Shown in pieces: positions 1-7,974 of a stretch of DNA of 64,000 nt. The notes below the pieces were generated by a model, which was not told where the DNA came from, did no database searches, and saw only the letters and a program-made list of their open reading frames with translations. Origin of the DNA: UBA1573 sp034005165 (GTDB lineage Bacteria; Pseudomonadota; Alphaproteobacteria; Micavibrionales; Micavibrionaceae); NCBI GenBank assembly GCA_034005165.1, contig JAVEVE010000006.1, positions 50,184 through 114,183 of the forward strand, written 5' to 3'. The position numbers were made by a program, and so were the translations under genes. The number at the start of each line of letters is the position of its first letter. Position 1 is the stretch's first letter.

Positions 1-797
1 TGACGTAAATATTCCTGTTTGCAAGCGAAAAACCCGAGATGCGGCCCGCCGTAGGACATCGGAATGCCAATACTTTGCGCTTCACCACATACAATATCCG
101 CCTCCATTGGTGCAGGCAGCATACCAAGAGAAACAATCTCAGTTACCACGACGACCAGTTTTGCTCCAATTGCATCACATTTTTTCTTCCACTCTGCGTA
201 GGCGTGCGGCTTACCAAAGAAGTCAGGAGACTGGATGATAATTGCTGCAACGGCCGTGTCTTTCTGCTTGGTAATGTTTTCTTTTCCGATATAGCTCTCC
301 AAAACCTCGCGATAATGCGGATGGAGTTCATTTCCTACAATAATCTTTTCCCTGCCCGTCAGGCGCATAGCCATAAGGGCCGCTTCTGCGCAGGACGTCG
401 CCCCGTCATACATAGATGCGTTTGCAACATCCATTCCAGTGAGTGTGGCTATGAATGTCTGGAACTCGAAAATGACCTGCAATGTTCCTTGCGCCATTTC
501 CGGCTGGTACGGCGTATAAGAAGTCAAGAATTCGGATCTTTGAATAATATAATCCACAGCTGAGGGGATATGATGGCGATATACGCCTGCCCCTAGAAAA
601 AAAGGCCCGTCATTGGCTGCTCTGTTTTTAGCTGCTAGGGCCGACATAAAGCGCTCGACTTCCATTTCGCCTTGATGATCTGGTAGATCATAGTCATTTC
701 CGGTCGGCAGTTGCTTGAAAAGCGTATCGACGCTTTGCGCGCCGATTTCTTTTAGCATGTCCTTGCGGTCGTCGTGGGTAAGGGGCAAGTAACGCAT
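1..797 (-). CDS. gcvPA: Glycine dehydrogenase (decarboxylating) subunit 1, 5' part only
   Basis: This is the alpha half of the split P-protein of the glycine cleavage system. It decarboxylates glycine with pyridoxal phosphate and passes the aminomethyl group to lipoylated GcvH. The gene runs off the left edge, leaving 265 codons from the ATG at 795-797. The visible protein begins MRYLPLTHDDRKDML and contains TSYTPYQPEMAQGTLQ, MYDGATSCAEAA and SYGGPHLGFFA, all typical of GcvPA. The PLP lysine lies in the other subunit (GcvPB), which should follow outside the window. The start is 8 bp after the gcvH stop, so it is probably the last visible gene of a purC-purS-gcvT-gcvH-gcvPA run. Family assignment is firm; only the C-terminal part is unseen. 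Confidence 0.93.
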   Translation of the reverse strand, partial: MRYLPLTHDDRKDMLKEIGAQSVDTLFKQLPTGNDYDLPDHQGEMEVERFMSALAAKNRAANDGPFFLGAGVYRHHIPSAVDYIIQRSEFLTSYTPYQPEMAQGTLQVIFEFQTFIATLTGMDVANASMYDGATSCAEAALMAMRLTGREKIIVGNELHPHYREVLESYIGKENITKQKDTAVAAIIIQSPDFFGKPHAYAEWKKKCDAIGAKLVVVVTEIVSLGMLPAPMEADIVCGEAQSIGIPMSYGGPHLGFFACKQEYLR

Positions 798-805
798 CGT
801 TTTTT

Positions 806-1177
806 TTAATCCACTGTTTTGAGGTAATCTTGGTAGGCAGCTTCATCCATCAGGGAGGCTAATTCATCCGCATTGGTCATTTTAAACTTTGCGATCCATC
901 CGTCCGCTCCGGACTTCAAATGATCAAAATCGTTCTCCAATGCATCATTTACACGAATTACTTCCCCTGTGACGGGAGTATAAACCTCCGCCGCTGTTTT
1001 AACGGACTCAACAACTGCAAAATTCGATCCTTTTATGTATGTAGCCCCCAATTTAGGCAGCTCGATATAGACAAGATCCCCCAGCGCATGTTGTGCATAT
1101 TCTGTAATCCCGATAACGGCGACATCATCACCTTCCAGTTTGATCCATTCGTGATCTTTCGTGTATTTTGTTGTCAT
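806..1177 (-). CDS. gcvH: Glycine cleavage system H protein
   Basis: A 123-residue lipoyl carrier that shuttles the aminomethyl intermediate between the P-, T- and L-proteins of glycine cleavage. The N-terminus (KYTKDHEWI) is typical. The lipoyl-accepting lysine is K60 in the motif VVESVKTAAEVY, and the following P-V-T-G-E-V strand completes the lipoyl hammerhead fold. Length matches the family. An AAAGGA ribosome-binding site lies about 8 bases before the ATG. The gene lies between gcvT (stop 30 bp upstream) and gcvPA (start 8 bp downstream), the classic T-H-P order. No glycine riboswitch is visible ahead of it, so expression probably depends on read-through from purC-purS-gcvT. Confidence 0.97.
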   Translation of the reverse strand: MTTKYTKDHEWIKLEGDDVAVIGITEYAQHALGDLVYIELPKLGATYIKGSNFAVVESVKTAAEVYTPVTGEVIRVNDALENDFDHLKSGADGWIAKFKMTNADELASLMDEAAYQDYLKTVD

Positions 1178-1206
1178 GTTTACGTCCTTTATTATTTATG
1201 AATGAT

Positions 1207-2262
1207 CTATTTTGTTGGTGCTTTTGTTCGCGGCCTCAAGAATGGCATGGTGACGACTTTAGCAGAGATTAGCCTTCCTCTGACGTCAATATTTACTTCA
1301 GTATTCGGAGTTGCATATTCCATCGGCAGATAGGCTTGCCCGATGGAACATTGTAATGTCGGAGAAAATCCTCCACTAGTCAGAGTGCCGATTTCATCTC
1401 CTTCAAAGGATTTTACTACTGCCCCCTCACGAGCAACCCCTTTATCCGTCAGCATAATTCCAACACGTTTCTTGGTCGGCGCCGGCATTGACTCTTTTGC
1501 ATCTTTGCGCATCACCCATCCGAGATCCGCTTCAAGGGGGGGGGTTGTTGCGTCAATATCATGACCATAAAGGCAATAGCCCATTTCAAGGCGCAGAGAG
1601 TCTCTTGCTGCCAACCCTATCGGTTTCACGCGATCATCAGAAAGAAGTTTATTCCATAGGACTTCAGCAGAGTCATTCGGAACCGAGATTTCAAATCCGT
1701 CTTCTCCTGTATAGCCAAGGCGCGAGATAAACATCGTGTAATCCCGATACCATACGCCCATATACGGAACATCAGACAGATCAATCCCCAAAGCATCGCG
1801 TAAGACTGCCTCAGATTGCGGGCCTTGTAGTGCCAATAACGCCCAGTCTTCAAAATGGATAAATTCCAACCCATCTGTCAGATTGGATTTGATCCATGCA
1901 ATGTCCTTCTCCTTACATCCCGCATTTATCACCATATGGAAATCATCTTCTCCAGCCTTGGCGACCATCAAATCATCAATAATCCCGTTTTGCCCGTTGA
2001 GCAGGACCGTGTATTTGGTACGCTGCACACCGAGCTTTTCAAAGGAGGATGGTGTTAGCCTTTCAAGAAGATCTTGCGCGCCTTTTCCTTTCACGCATAT
2101 TTGCCCCATATGCGATACATCGAACAGACCTGCATGGTCACGTACCCATTCATGTTCTTTCAGAACACCCAGATCATAGTAAAGCGGCATATCATAGCCA
2201 GCGAACTCTCCCATCTTGGCATTTAGCTTCATATGGGCGCCGTGGAGCGGTGTTTGTTTCAT
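1207..2262 (-). CDS. gcvT: Aminomethyltransferase (glycine cleavage T protein)
   Basis: The T-protein transfers the methylene unit from aminomethyl-GcvH to tetrahydrofolate, releasing ammonia. With the chosen start the protein has 351 residues and begins MKQTPLHGAHMKLNAKMGEF, matching the family N-terminus. LFDVSHMGQ and a C-terminal barrel with the motif FSPTLQ are visible. An ATG 30 bp further upstream (2292) is also in frame, but it would overlap purS. The ATG at 2262 has a strong GGGGAAG site just ahead of it, so it is preferred. It is followed by gcvH. The direct succession purS then gcvT links glycine-derived one-carbon units to purine synthesis, which consumes formyl-tetrahydrofolate. 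Confidence 0.95.
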   Translation of the reverse strand: MKQTPLHGAHMKLNAKMGEFAGYDMPLYYDLGVLKEHEWVRDHAGLFDVSHMGQICVKGKGAQDLLERLTPSSFEKLGVQRTKYTVLLNGQNGIIDDLMVAKAGEDDFHMVINAGCKEKDIAWIKSNLTDGLEFIHFEDWALLALQGPQSEAVLRDALGIDLSDVPYMGVWYRDYTMFISRLGYTGEDGFEISVPNDSAEVLWNKLLSDDRVKPIGLAARDSLRLEMGYCLYGHDIDATTPPLEADLGWVMRKDAKESMPAPTKKRVGIMLTDKGVAREGAVVKSFEGDEIGTLTSGGFSPTLQCSIGQAYLPMEYATPNTEVNIDVRGRLISAKVVTMPFLRPRTKAPTK

Positions 2263-2284
2263 GTCTTCCCCATCAACAAGTTTA

Positions 2285-2518
2285 CTATGCAACTAGATTT
2301 ACTTCAAAATCTTCTGTCACAGGGTTAGCCAGCAGCTTCTGGCACATTTCCCTCACGCGCGCCTCTGATGTTCCTTCCGGAACTTCGATCTCAATAAACT
2401 TTCCTTGATGTACATTTGCGACTTCAGAAAAACCCATATTATGAAGTGCACTTTCAATCGCTTTTCCTTGTGGATCAAGAACGCCTTTTCTCAAGGTCAC
2501 TTTAACGATAGCTTTCAT
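2285..2518 (-). CDS. purS: Phosphoribosylformylglycinamidine synthase subunit PurS
   Basis: A 77-residue PurS, the small bridging subunit that lets PurQ (glutaminase) and the short PurL (synthetase) form a functional FGAM synthase. The start MKAIVKVTLRKGVLDPQGKA and the conserved L-N-G-F-x-x-V-x-x-V-like core (HNMGFSEVANVHQGKF) identify it. It lies 32 bp downstream of purC on the minus strand and immediately before gcvT. Its partners purQ and purL are over 2 kb away on the plus strand, so the three subunits of one complex are transcribed from two divergent units. Confidence 0.95.
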   Translation of the reverse strand: MKAIVKVTLRKGVLDPQGKAIESALHNMGFSEVANVHQGKFIEIEVPEGTSEARVREMCQKLLANPVTEDFEVNLVA

Positions 2519-2550
2519 TTAATTTCCTTCTCTCTTAAAATTTGTTCCTG

Positions 2551-3429
2551 CTACTTCCAGGGTTTGGAAGGTGGCACTTTATTGATCGAACGCAATTTGC
2601 GTTCGCGGGCAATTTCGTTTTCAATTTCACCCAAAGATGCTGCAATTTGTTCATCCACACTTCCGCCCATGATAATGCCACTGTCAGGAATTAAACCAAA
2701 TCTTTTTGCAATATCCTGATAGGCTTCAATCACGCCTCCCATATCCTGACGGAAACGATCCTTGTCCATTTTCTCGTTGGTTTTCTCATCCCACAGACGG
2801 CAATTGTCCGGAGAGATTTCATCAGCCAGAAGAATATAAACTTCATCATATTCTCCATAGAGACGACCGAATTCTAATTTAAAATCAACAAGCTTCACAC
2901 CGATGCCGGAGAACAGGCCAGAGAGATAATCGTTGATACGCCAAGCTTGCGAGACAATCTCTTCCAGCTCATAAGGGTCAGCCCATCCCATATTCAGAAT
3001 GTGATTTTCGCCAACCATCGGGTATCCCAATTGCTCATTCTTGTAATAAAATTCTATCAGCGGAAAATTGAGAGGAGCGCCCTCTTTGAGCCCCAGCTTT
3101 TGAACAAGAGAGCCTGCTGCGACATTTCGTATCACGATCTGAAACGGAAACATCTCCACCTGGCGGATCAGTTGTTCGCGCATATTTAACGACTTCAGAA
3201 AGTGGGTTGGAATCCCCATTGCTTCCAGCTTAGTCATGATGTGGGCTGAAATTCTGTTATTTAACACCCCCTTACCAGCAATCAATTCTTTTTTTCCGCC
3301 GTTTCTGGAACTGGCGTCATCCTTAAAATACTGGATATAGGTCCCCGGCTCAGGTCCTTCGAACAGAGTTTTATCTTTTCCGTCATAAATAACCTTGCGA
3401 CGGGATAAGTTGATACCGGAAAAAAGCAT
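2551..3429 (-). CDS. purC: Phosphoribosylaminoimidazole-succinocarboxamide synthase (SAICAR synthetase)
   Basis: PurC condenses CAIR with aspartate using ATP in de novo purine synthesis. The 292-residue protein shows the N-terminal YDGKDKTLFEGPEPGT segment, GKGVLNNRISAHIM, VIRNVAAGSL, and the signature VDFKLEFGR followed by LADEISPDNCRLWD. The start at 3429 is preceded by AAAGGA about ten bases away. It heads the minus-strand unit purC-purS-gcvT-gcvH-gcvPA. Upstream, a 141-bp intergenic region separates it from the divergent DUF1476 gene. The C-terminal tail is somewhat longer than in short bacterial PurC but looks normal for alphaproteobacteria. Confidence 0.96.
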   Translation of the reverse strand: MLFSGINLSRRKVIYDGKDKTLFEGPEPGTYIQYFKDDASSRNGGKKELIAGKGVLNNRISAHIMTKLEAMGIPTHFLKSLNMREQLIRQVEMFPFQIVIRNVAAGSLVQKLGLKEGAPLNFPLIEFYYKNEQLGYPMVGENHILNMGWADPYELEEIVSQAWRINDYLSGLFSGIGVKLVDFKLEFGRLYGEYDEVYILLADEISPDNCRLWDEKTNEKMDKDRFRQDMGGVIEAYQDIAKRFGLIPDSGIIMGGSVDEQIAASLGEIENEIARERKLRSINKVPPSKPWK

Positions 3430-3493
3430 GCGTTTTTTGTCCTTTTGTGAGGCCTTTTTTTCAACCCCGTTAAGTCTTTAGTTAGAGTTACTT

Positions 3494-3501
3494 GGTATAA
3501 C
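3494..3501 (+). promoter_or_regulatory. Possible extended -10 promoter for the first DUF1476 gene
   Basis: GGTATAAC, preceded by T, gives the extended -10 pattern TG-N-TATAAC 70 bp ahead of the ATG at 3571. No good -35 element is seen 17 bases upstream, as can be expected for extended -10 promoters. Weak evidence from sequence alone. Confidence 0.3.
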
Positions 3502-3570
3502 AGAAGATGTGTTCCACGCAAACCATATCTAGGCCTGAGAGCCGATTTTAGAACAGGAGACAAAACACAA

Positions 3571-3900
3571 ATGCATAATATTATGTCTATGCAAGACCTT
3601 GGGAAAGCCATAGAAACAAAATTCGCCCATGATCAAGAGCTGCACTTCAAAATCGAACGTCAAACAGAAGTCCTTGTCGCAGAATGGGCAGCAGAGCGTA
3701 TTGGTCTTGATCCCGACAGTTCAAAGAAATTCGTGATTGATCTTGGCGACTGGAGTCTTCAGCCTTCCGGCAATAGAGATTTTAAAGCCCGAATTATGGC
3801 TGACTTTTCAGCAAACGGCGTGGAAATTTCCGAAAATGCCCTAGAGCGCTTAATCGAGCTCAAACGACAGCAGGTTCGCCGCAAATATATGGCTTCCTGA
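3571..3900 (+). CDS. DUF1476 family protein, ATP synthase zeta-subunit paralogue (copy 1)
   Basis: A 109-residue, mostly helical protein of the DUF1476 family. In Paracoccus denitrificans this family is the zeta subunit that inhibits ATP hydrolysis by F1Fo-ATPase. The typical N-terminal block ETKFAHDQELHFKIERQTEV is present, followed by AEWAAERIGL and a C-terminal block DFSANGVEISENALERLIELK. It is more divergent than the second copy: the GLWAGEK-like segment reads EWAAERI and the C-terminus ends in a basic QVRRKYMAS tail. The start has AGGAG 11 bases upstream. A strong terminator follows before copy 2, so the two copies can be expressed separately. Assignment to the family is firm; ATPase inhibition by this copy is inference. 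Confidence 0.85.
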   Translation: MHNIMSMQDLGKAIETKFAHDQELHFKIERQTEVLVAEWAAERIGLDPDSSKKFVIDLGDWSLQPSGNRDFKARIMADFSANGVEISENALERLIELKRQQVRRKYMAS

Positions 3901-3945
3901 TTGGTTTGTTCAGGGAAAAAGCTGAAAATTATTGCTGAAACAGTG

Positions 3946-3973
3946 GGGAGGTTTTATAAACCTCCCTTTTTTT
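3946..3973 (+). terminator. Intrinsic terminator after DUF1476 copy 1
   Basis: Perfect 9-bp stem GGGAGGTTT / AAACCTCCC with a 3-base loop (TAT), followed directly by seven T residues. It lies 45 bp after the stop codon and before the second DUF1476 gene. Confidence 0.9.
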
Positions 3974-4054
3974 GTTGGCCCGTCCCCGTAACGTCTATAT
4001 ATTAGCTAAAAATCAGGATTCACACATATATAGCTGTAACTTAAAGGACGAAAC

Positions 4055-4378
4055 ATGGCTTTTGACGAACGTAAAGATGCTGCCGAAAAGAAATTCGAGC
4101 TGGACCAGCAAACTCTCTTCAAGATCGAGGCGCGTGCCAGTAAGTTAATCGGTATTTGGGCTGGAGAGAAAATGGGCATGTCCGGCGCGGAACTGGAAGC
4201 TTATGCAAAAGAGGTTGTTGTCGCCAATCTGGATGAGCCCGGTTATGATGATGTAAAGCGTAAACTGGTTGCAGACTTCTCGGAAGCCGAAGTGTCTTTT
4301 ACAGAAAACGAAATTGATCACATCATTCTTAAATCTGTTGATACGGCAACCCATCAGATTGCCCAAGAAGCTAAATAA
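4055..4378 (+). CDS. DUF1476 family protein, ATP synthase zeta subunit-like (copy 2)
   Basis: A 107-residue DUF1476 protein close to the family consensus. It reads MAFDERKDAAEKKFELDQQ at the N-terminus (the inhibitory region in the Paracoccus zeta subunit), then LIGIWAGEKMGMSGAELEAY and RKLVADFSEAEVSFTENEI. This is the copy most likely to be the true F1Fo-ATPase hydrolysis inhibitor. AAAGGACGAAAC precedes the ATG. It is flanked by intrinsic terminators on both sides, so it is probably a single-gene transcript. The neighbouring paralogue makes a tandem duplication with strong divergence. Confidence 0.92.
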   Translation: MAFDERKDAAEKKFELDQQTLFKIEARASKLIGIWAGEKMGMSGAELEAYAKEVVVANLDEPGYDDVKRKLVADFSEAEVSFTENEIDHIILKSVDTATHQIAQEAK

Positions 4379-4412
4379 GCCCTGTTGCTTTTGCTTCTGA
4401 ATTTCAAACAAT

Positions 4413-4441
4413 AAAAAAAGCCCGAAATCGGGCCTTTTTTT
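4413..4441 (+). terminator. Intrinsic terminator after DUF1476 copy 2
   Basis: Stem GCCCGA / TCGGGC with an AA loop, an A-rich 5' flank and a run of eight T residues on the 3' side, 35 bp after the stop codon. The A and T flanks extend the stem (AAAAAGGCCC-like pairing), so it could also act on the other strand. Confidence 0.9.
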
Positions 4442-4716
4442 ATTTCTGCTACTTTCTGATTTTTCCCTGAATCAACCCGCTGCGGCATATCCATGCCCTA
4501 CCGGTTTTTTTTATAATCAGATTATCTAATCTTCATATGTCATTTCGTAGCCTATTTATTTTCAGTTGCGCAATAAAAAAATACCTCCCATGCCAAAAAA
4601 AGATGTTTATTTCCGTAATTTTCAATTTTCCTTACGAATCAGGCTTTTAATGTTGCCAGAATTGCAGTAAAATCCAATAACCTAATCCATAATATATATA
4701 TTTTTCAGGTTCTCAG
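4442..4716. other. AT-rich intergenic region ahead of purQ
   Basis: No reading frame or RNA gene is supported here. The segment is strongly AT-rich, with a run of alternating AT bases at 4692-4701 close to the purQ start. It presumably contains the purQ-DUF1653-purL promoter. I could not choose a convincing -35/-10 pair, and I see no clear PurR-type palindrome. Confidence 0.4.
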
Positions 4717-5406
4717 ATGAAATCAGCGATTATCGTCTTTCCGGGTACAAACCGCGAGAAGGACATGCAAATGGCCATTGAACATGTCTCGGGGCATACA
4801 CCGACCTTAGTATGGCACAAAGATACCACCCTTCCCGATTGCGATTTAATGGTTTTACCGGGCGGATTCTCTTATGGTGATTACTTGCGCTGTGGGGCTA
4901 TGGCCGCGCACTCTCCGATTATGAAAGAAGTAATTGCCAGAGCTCAAAAAGGCACCAGATTGCTGGCTGTGTGTAACGGTTTCCAGATTCTGGTTGAAAC
5001 CGGACTTGTTCCCGGAGCATTACTTCACAACCGTTCACTCAAATTTATCTGCAAACAAGTTCATTTGCGCGCAGAGAACACATCAACGGAATTCACGCGC
5101 AGTTTTTCCCCTTCCCAGATTTTCCAAGTTCCGATTGCACATGGTGAGGGAAACTATTTCGTAGATGCTGATGGTCTTAAAGCTATGAAAGATAACGACC
5201 AGATTGCATTTCGTTATTGCACATCTGACGGTCAAATTACTGAGGACGCCAACCCGAACGGATCGCTCGAGAACATTGCTGGCGTCTTTAACAAGGAAAA
5301 AACCATTCTCGGAATGATGCCGCATCCTGAAGACTCTGTTGTCCCGCATGCCAACAGACATGAAGGTATCCCTTTGTTTAAAAGCATTGTCGAGGCTTTG
5401 GCGTAG
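4717..5406 (+). CDS. purQ: Phosphoribosylformylglycinamidine synthase subunit PurQ (glutaminase)
   Basis: A class I glutamine amidotransferase that supplies ammonia to PurL for FGAM formation. The 229-residue protein starts MKSAIIVFPGTNREKDM. It has the oxyanion/loop motif LPGGFSYGDYLRCGA, the nucleophile C86 in LLAVCNGFQ, and the His/Glu pair H203 and E205 in MMPHPED. Length is typical of the stand-alone PurQ used with PurS and short PurL. It is first of three plus-strand genes: the DUF1653 gene starts on the base after its TAG stop and purL follows 16 bp later, implying co-transcription and translational coupling. Confidence 0.97.
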   Translation: MKSAIIVFPGTNREKDMQMAIEHVSGHTPTLVWHKDTTLPDCDLMVLPGGFSYGDYLRCGAMAAHSPIMKEVIARAQKGTRLLAVCNGFQILVETGLVPGALLHNRSLKFICKQVHLRAENTSTEFTRSFSPSQIFQVPIAHGEGNYFVDADGLKAMKDNDQIAFRYCTSDGQITEDANPNGSLENIAGVFNKEKTILGMMPHPEDSVVPHANRHEGIPLFKSIVEALA

Positions 5407-5658
5407 ATGCATACGTTAGAGACATACAAGCATTATAAAGGCGGGTTGTATGTGAAACTTCATGAAGCCCTGCATACAGAAACCAATGAAGAATTGGTGG
5501 TTTATGCCTGTGCTGTCCGCGGTGAAGTTTTCGCCCGCCCCAAGAGCCAGTTTTATGTGGATATTGAAGAAGACGGGTATTCCGGTCCGCGTTTTCAATT
5601 GATTGATCGGGGTATGAGTAAAGATGATGCCCGCAATTTTCTAAAAGAAGAATTTTAA
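5407..5658 (+). CDS. DUF1653 domain protein
   Basis: A small 83-residue protein of the DUF1653 family, recognised by YKHYKGGLYVKLHEALHTET, EELVVYACAV and the C-terminal region with GPRFQLID. The family usually reads Y-x-H-Y-K-G-x-x-Y near the N-terminus, has E-E-L-V-V-Y in the middle, and has no established biochemical role. The ATG abuts the purQ stop (TAG then ATG at 5407) and the gene ends 16 bp before purL. It is therefore embedded in the FGAM synthase operon and probably translated by re-initiation. The final FLKEEF region goes slightly beyond the usual domain. Whether it acts with PurQ/PurL is unknown. Confidence 0.85.
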   Translation: MHTLETYKHYKGGLYVKLHEALHTETNEELVVYACAVRGEVFARPKSQFYVDIEEDGYSGPRFQLIDRGMSKDDARNFLKEEF

Positions 5659-5674
5659 TTTAAGAGAGCCGACT

Positions 5675-7915
5675 ATGACAGCACTTGCCAAACAAAAACC
5701 AGCCATTCAAGAACCTGCTATCACGCTGGAACTAGCCAAATCATTTGGTTTATCTGAGAGTGAATTTAATCTGGTCAACGATATTCTCGGACGCACGCCG
5801 ACCTATACCGAGCTTGGTATTTTCTCTGTCATGTGGTCAGAGCATTGCTCTTATAAGTCTTCGCGCCTTCATTTGAAGAAACTTCCGACGGAGGGCAAAT
5901 GCGTTATTCAAGGGCCGGGCGAGAATGCCGGTGTGATCGATATCGGTGACGGGCAAGCCGCCGTTTTTAAAATGGAATCCCATAACCATCCATCTTATAT
6001 TGAGCCTTATCAAGGGGCAGCAACAGGTGTAGGCGGCATTATGCGTGATGTGTTCACAATGGGTGCGCGTCCTATTGCCAACCTCAATGCGCTTCGTTTC
6101 GGTGAGCCTTCTCACCCCAAAACACGTACTCTCGTTAAAGGTGTTGTAGCCGGAATTTCCGGGTACGGGAATTGCGTTGGCGTGCCAACAGTCGGAGGGG
6201 AAACCAACTTCCACAAATCATACAACGGTAACAATCTGGTCAACGCGATGACAGTCGGGATTGCAGATCAGGATAAGATTTACTACGCGCGAGGTGCAGG
6301 TATTGGTCAGCCGATTGTTTATGTCGGATCAAAAACAGGACGTGACGGTATTCATGGGGCGACGATGGCCTCTGCAGAGTTTGGAGATGGCAACGAAGAG
6401 AACCGTCCGACTGTTCAGGTCGGTGATCCGTTCACTGAAAAACTATTGATCGAAGCCTGTCTTGAATTGATGCAATCGGATGCAATTATTTCCATTCAGG
6501 ATATGGGCGCAGCTGGACTTACCTCTTCTGCTGTCGAGATTGCATCCAAGGGTGAGATCGGTGTTGTTCTTGACCTTGATCATGTGCCTCAACGCGAACT
6601 CGACATGGTTCCTTACGAGATTATGCTTTCAGAATCTCAAGAACGTATGTTGATGATTTTGAAACCGGGTTCTGAGACAGAGGCACGGGCGATTATCGAG
6701 AAATGGGATTTGGATTTTGCAGTCATCGGATACACAACCGATGACCAACGTTTAAGACTGAATATGTACGGCGAGTGCTGGTGCGATATTCCTGTCCCTC
6801 CGTTGGTCGATCAATCACCGCTTTATGATCGCCCATCTGTTGTGCCTAAGAAACCTTCTGCACTTGACGATGCAGGCTATCCTCTTTCCTCTGCTGGATT
6901 GCTTGGAGATCTTAAAACATTGATGGGATGCCCTGATATCGCGTCCAAACGCTGGATTTGGGAGCAGTATGACTCTCTCGTGATGGGGGAAACTATTTTC
7001 TCTCCGGGGATTGCTCATACTCAAGCGCTCAAATCAGGAGATGCGGCACTTGTTAAAATTCCGAACAAGGACAAGGCATTGGCGATGTCTTCTGATGTGA
7101 CGCCACGCTATGTTGAGGCGGACCCTTATGAGGGAGGAAAGCAAGCTGTTGCCGAGAGCTACCGTAATATCACTGCAACGGGGGCTACTCCCTTGGCTGT
7201 GACCAACAACCTCAATTTCGGCAATCCTGAAAAGCCCGAGATTATGGGCCAGATCGTAGCCGCTCTTGAAGGGATGGGCGAAGCTTGTCGCGCGCTTGAT
7301 TATCCAATCGTTTCTGGGAACGTATCCCTTTATAACGAGACTTCAGGTCGTGCTATTCAACCGACTCCAACCATTGGCGGTGTCGGGCTGATTGCTGACT
7401 ATAAGAAATCTGCACCGATTGCATTTGCTGCTGAGGGTCTTTCAGTTTTGGTGATTGGCAAAACGAAAGGTCATTTAGGACAGTCCTTATTCTTGCGTGA
7501 AATTCATAACCTTGAACAAGGTGAAGCTCCCGTTGTTGATTTGGCTGCCGAAAAGAAAAATGGTGATTTTGTTCGTAGCCTAATCCTGGACGGTCTGGTC
7601 AGCTCCTGCCATGATGTGAGTGATGGCGGACTGCTGATCACTGTTGCCGAGATGGCCATTGCAAGCGGGATCGGATGCGCCCTTTCCGAAGAAACAGACA
7701 CAGCGCCATTCTGGTTTGGCGAAGATCAGGCACGCTATGTCGTCGCAACAAGCCAAGCAGATGAAATTATCGTGAGAGCGAAATCTGCAGGCGTTGAAGT
7801 TTCAATCGTCGGACAAACCCTAGGAGATTACATCACACATAAGAACCTATCGGTTTCAATTTCGGATCTTCTGGCCATCAATGAAGCCTGGTTGCCTAAT
7901 TATATGAAAGGTTAA
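5675..7915 (+). CDS. purL: Phosphoribosylformylglycinamidine synthase subunit PurL
   Basis: The ATP-dependent synthetase subunit of FGAM synthase. At 746 residues it is the short PurL that needs PurS and PurQ. Visible motifs include LGRTPTYTELGIFSVMWSEH near the N-terminus, the substrate loop KMESHNHPSYIEPYQGAATG, DMGAAGLTSSAVEIA, LSESQERML, and the second-half motifs VTNNLNFGNPEKPE and CHDVSDGGLLITVAEMA. The start has GAGAG about 7 bases upstream. It closes the purQ-DUF1653-purL unit. A fatty acid hydroxylase gene begins 59 bp later with no obvious terminator between them. Confidence 0.97.
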   Translation: MTALAKQKPAIQEPAITLELAKSFGLSESEFNLVNDILGRTPTYTELGIFSVMWSEHCSYKSSRLHLKKLPTEGKCVIQGPGENAGVIDIGDGQAAVFKMESHNHPSYIEPYQGAATGVGGIMRDVFTMGARPIANLNALRFGEPSHPKTRTLVKGVVAGISGYGNCVGVPTVGGETNFHKSYNGNNLVNAMTVGIADQDKIYYARGAGIGQPIVYVGSKTGRDGIHGATMASAEFGDGNEENRPTVQVGDPFTEKLLIEACLELMQSDAIISIQDMGAAGLTSSAVEIASKGEIGVVLDLDHVPQRELDMVPYEIMLSESQERMLMILKPGSETEARAIIEKWDLDFAVIGYTTDDQRLRLNMYGECWCDIPVPPLVDQSPLYDRPSVVPKKPSALDDAGYPLSSAGLLGDLKTLMGCPDIASKRWIWEQYDSLVMGETIFSPGIAHTQALKSGDAALVKIPNKDKALAMSSDVTPRYVEADPYEGGKQAVAESYRNITATGATPLAVTNNLNFGNPEKPEIMGQIVAALEGMGEACRALDYPIVSGNVSLYNETSGRAIQPTPTIGGVGLIADYKKSAPIAFAAEGLSVLVIGKTKGHLGQSLFLREIHNLEQGEAPVVDLAAEKKNGDFVRSLILDGLVSSCHDVSDGGLLITVAEMAIASGIGCALSEETDTAPFWFGEDQARYVVATSQADEIIVRAKSAGVEVSIVGQTLGDYITHKNLSVSISDLLAINEAWLPNYMKG

Positions 7916-7974
7916 TATCTTCATAGGAAACTGTATGATAAACTGAGATTGATTGAACATCTCGGGGGACGGTA

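Noticed and set aside
39..563. 174-codon plus-strand open frame over gcvPA
   Set aside because: It overlaps the clearly coding GcvPA frame on the minus strand and has unusual composition; it is a shadow.
798..2262. Glycine riboswitch ahead of the gcv genes
   Set aside because: gcvT follows purS without a leader and no tandem aptamer-like region is present.
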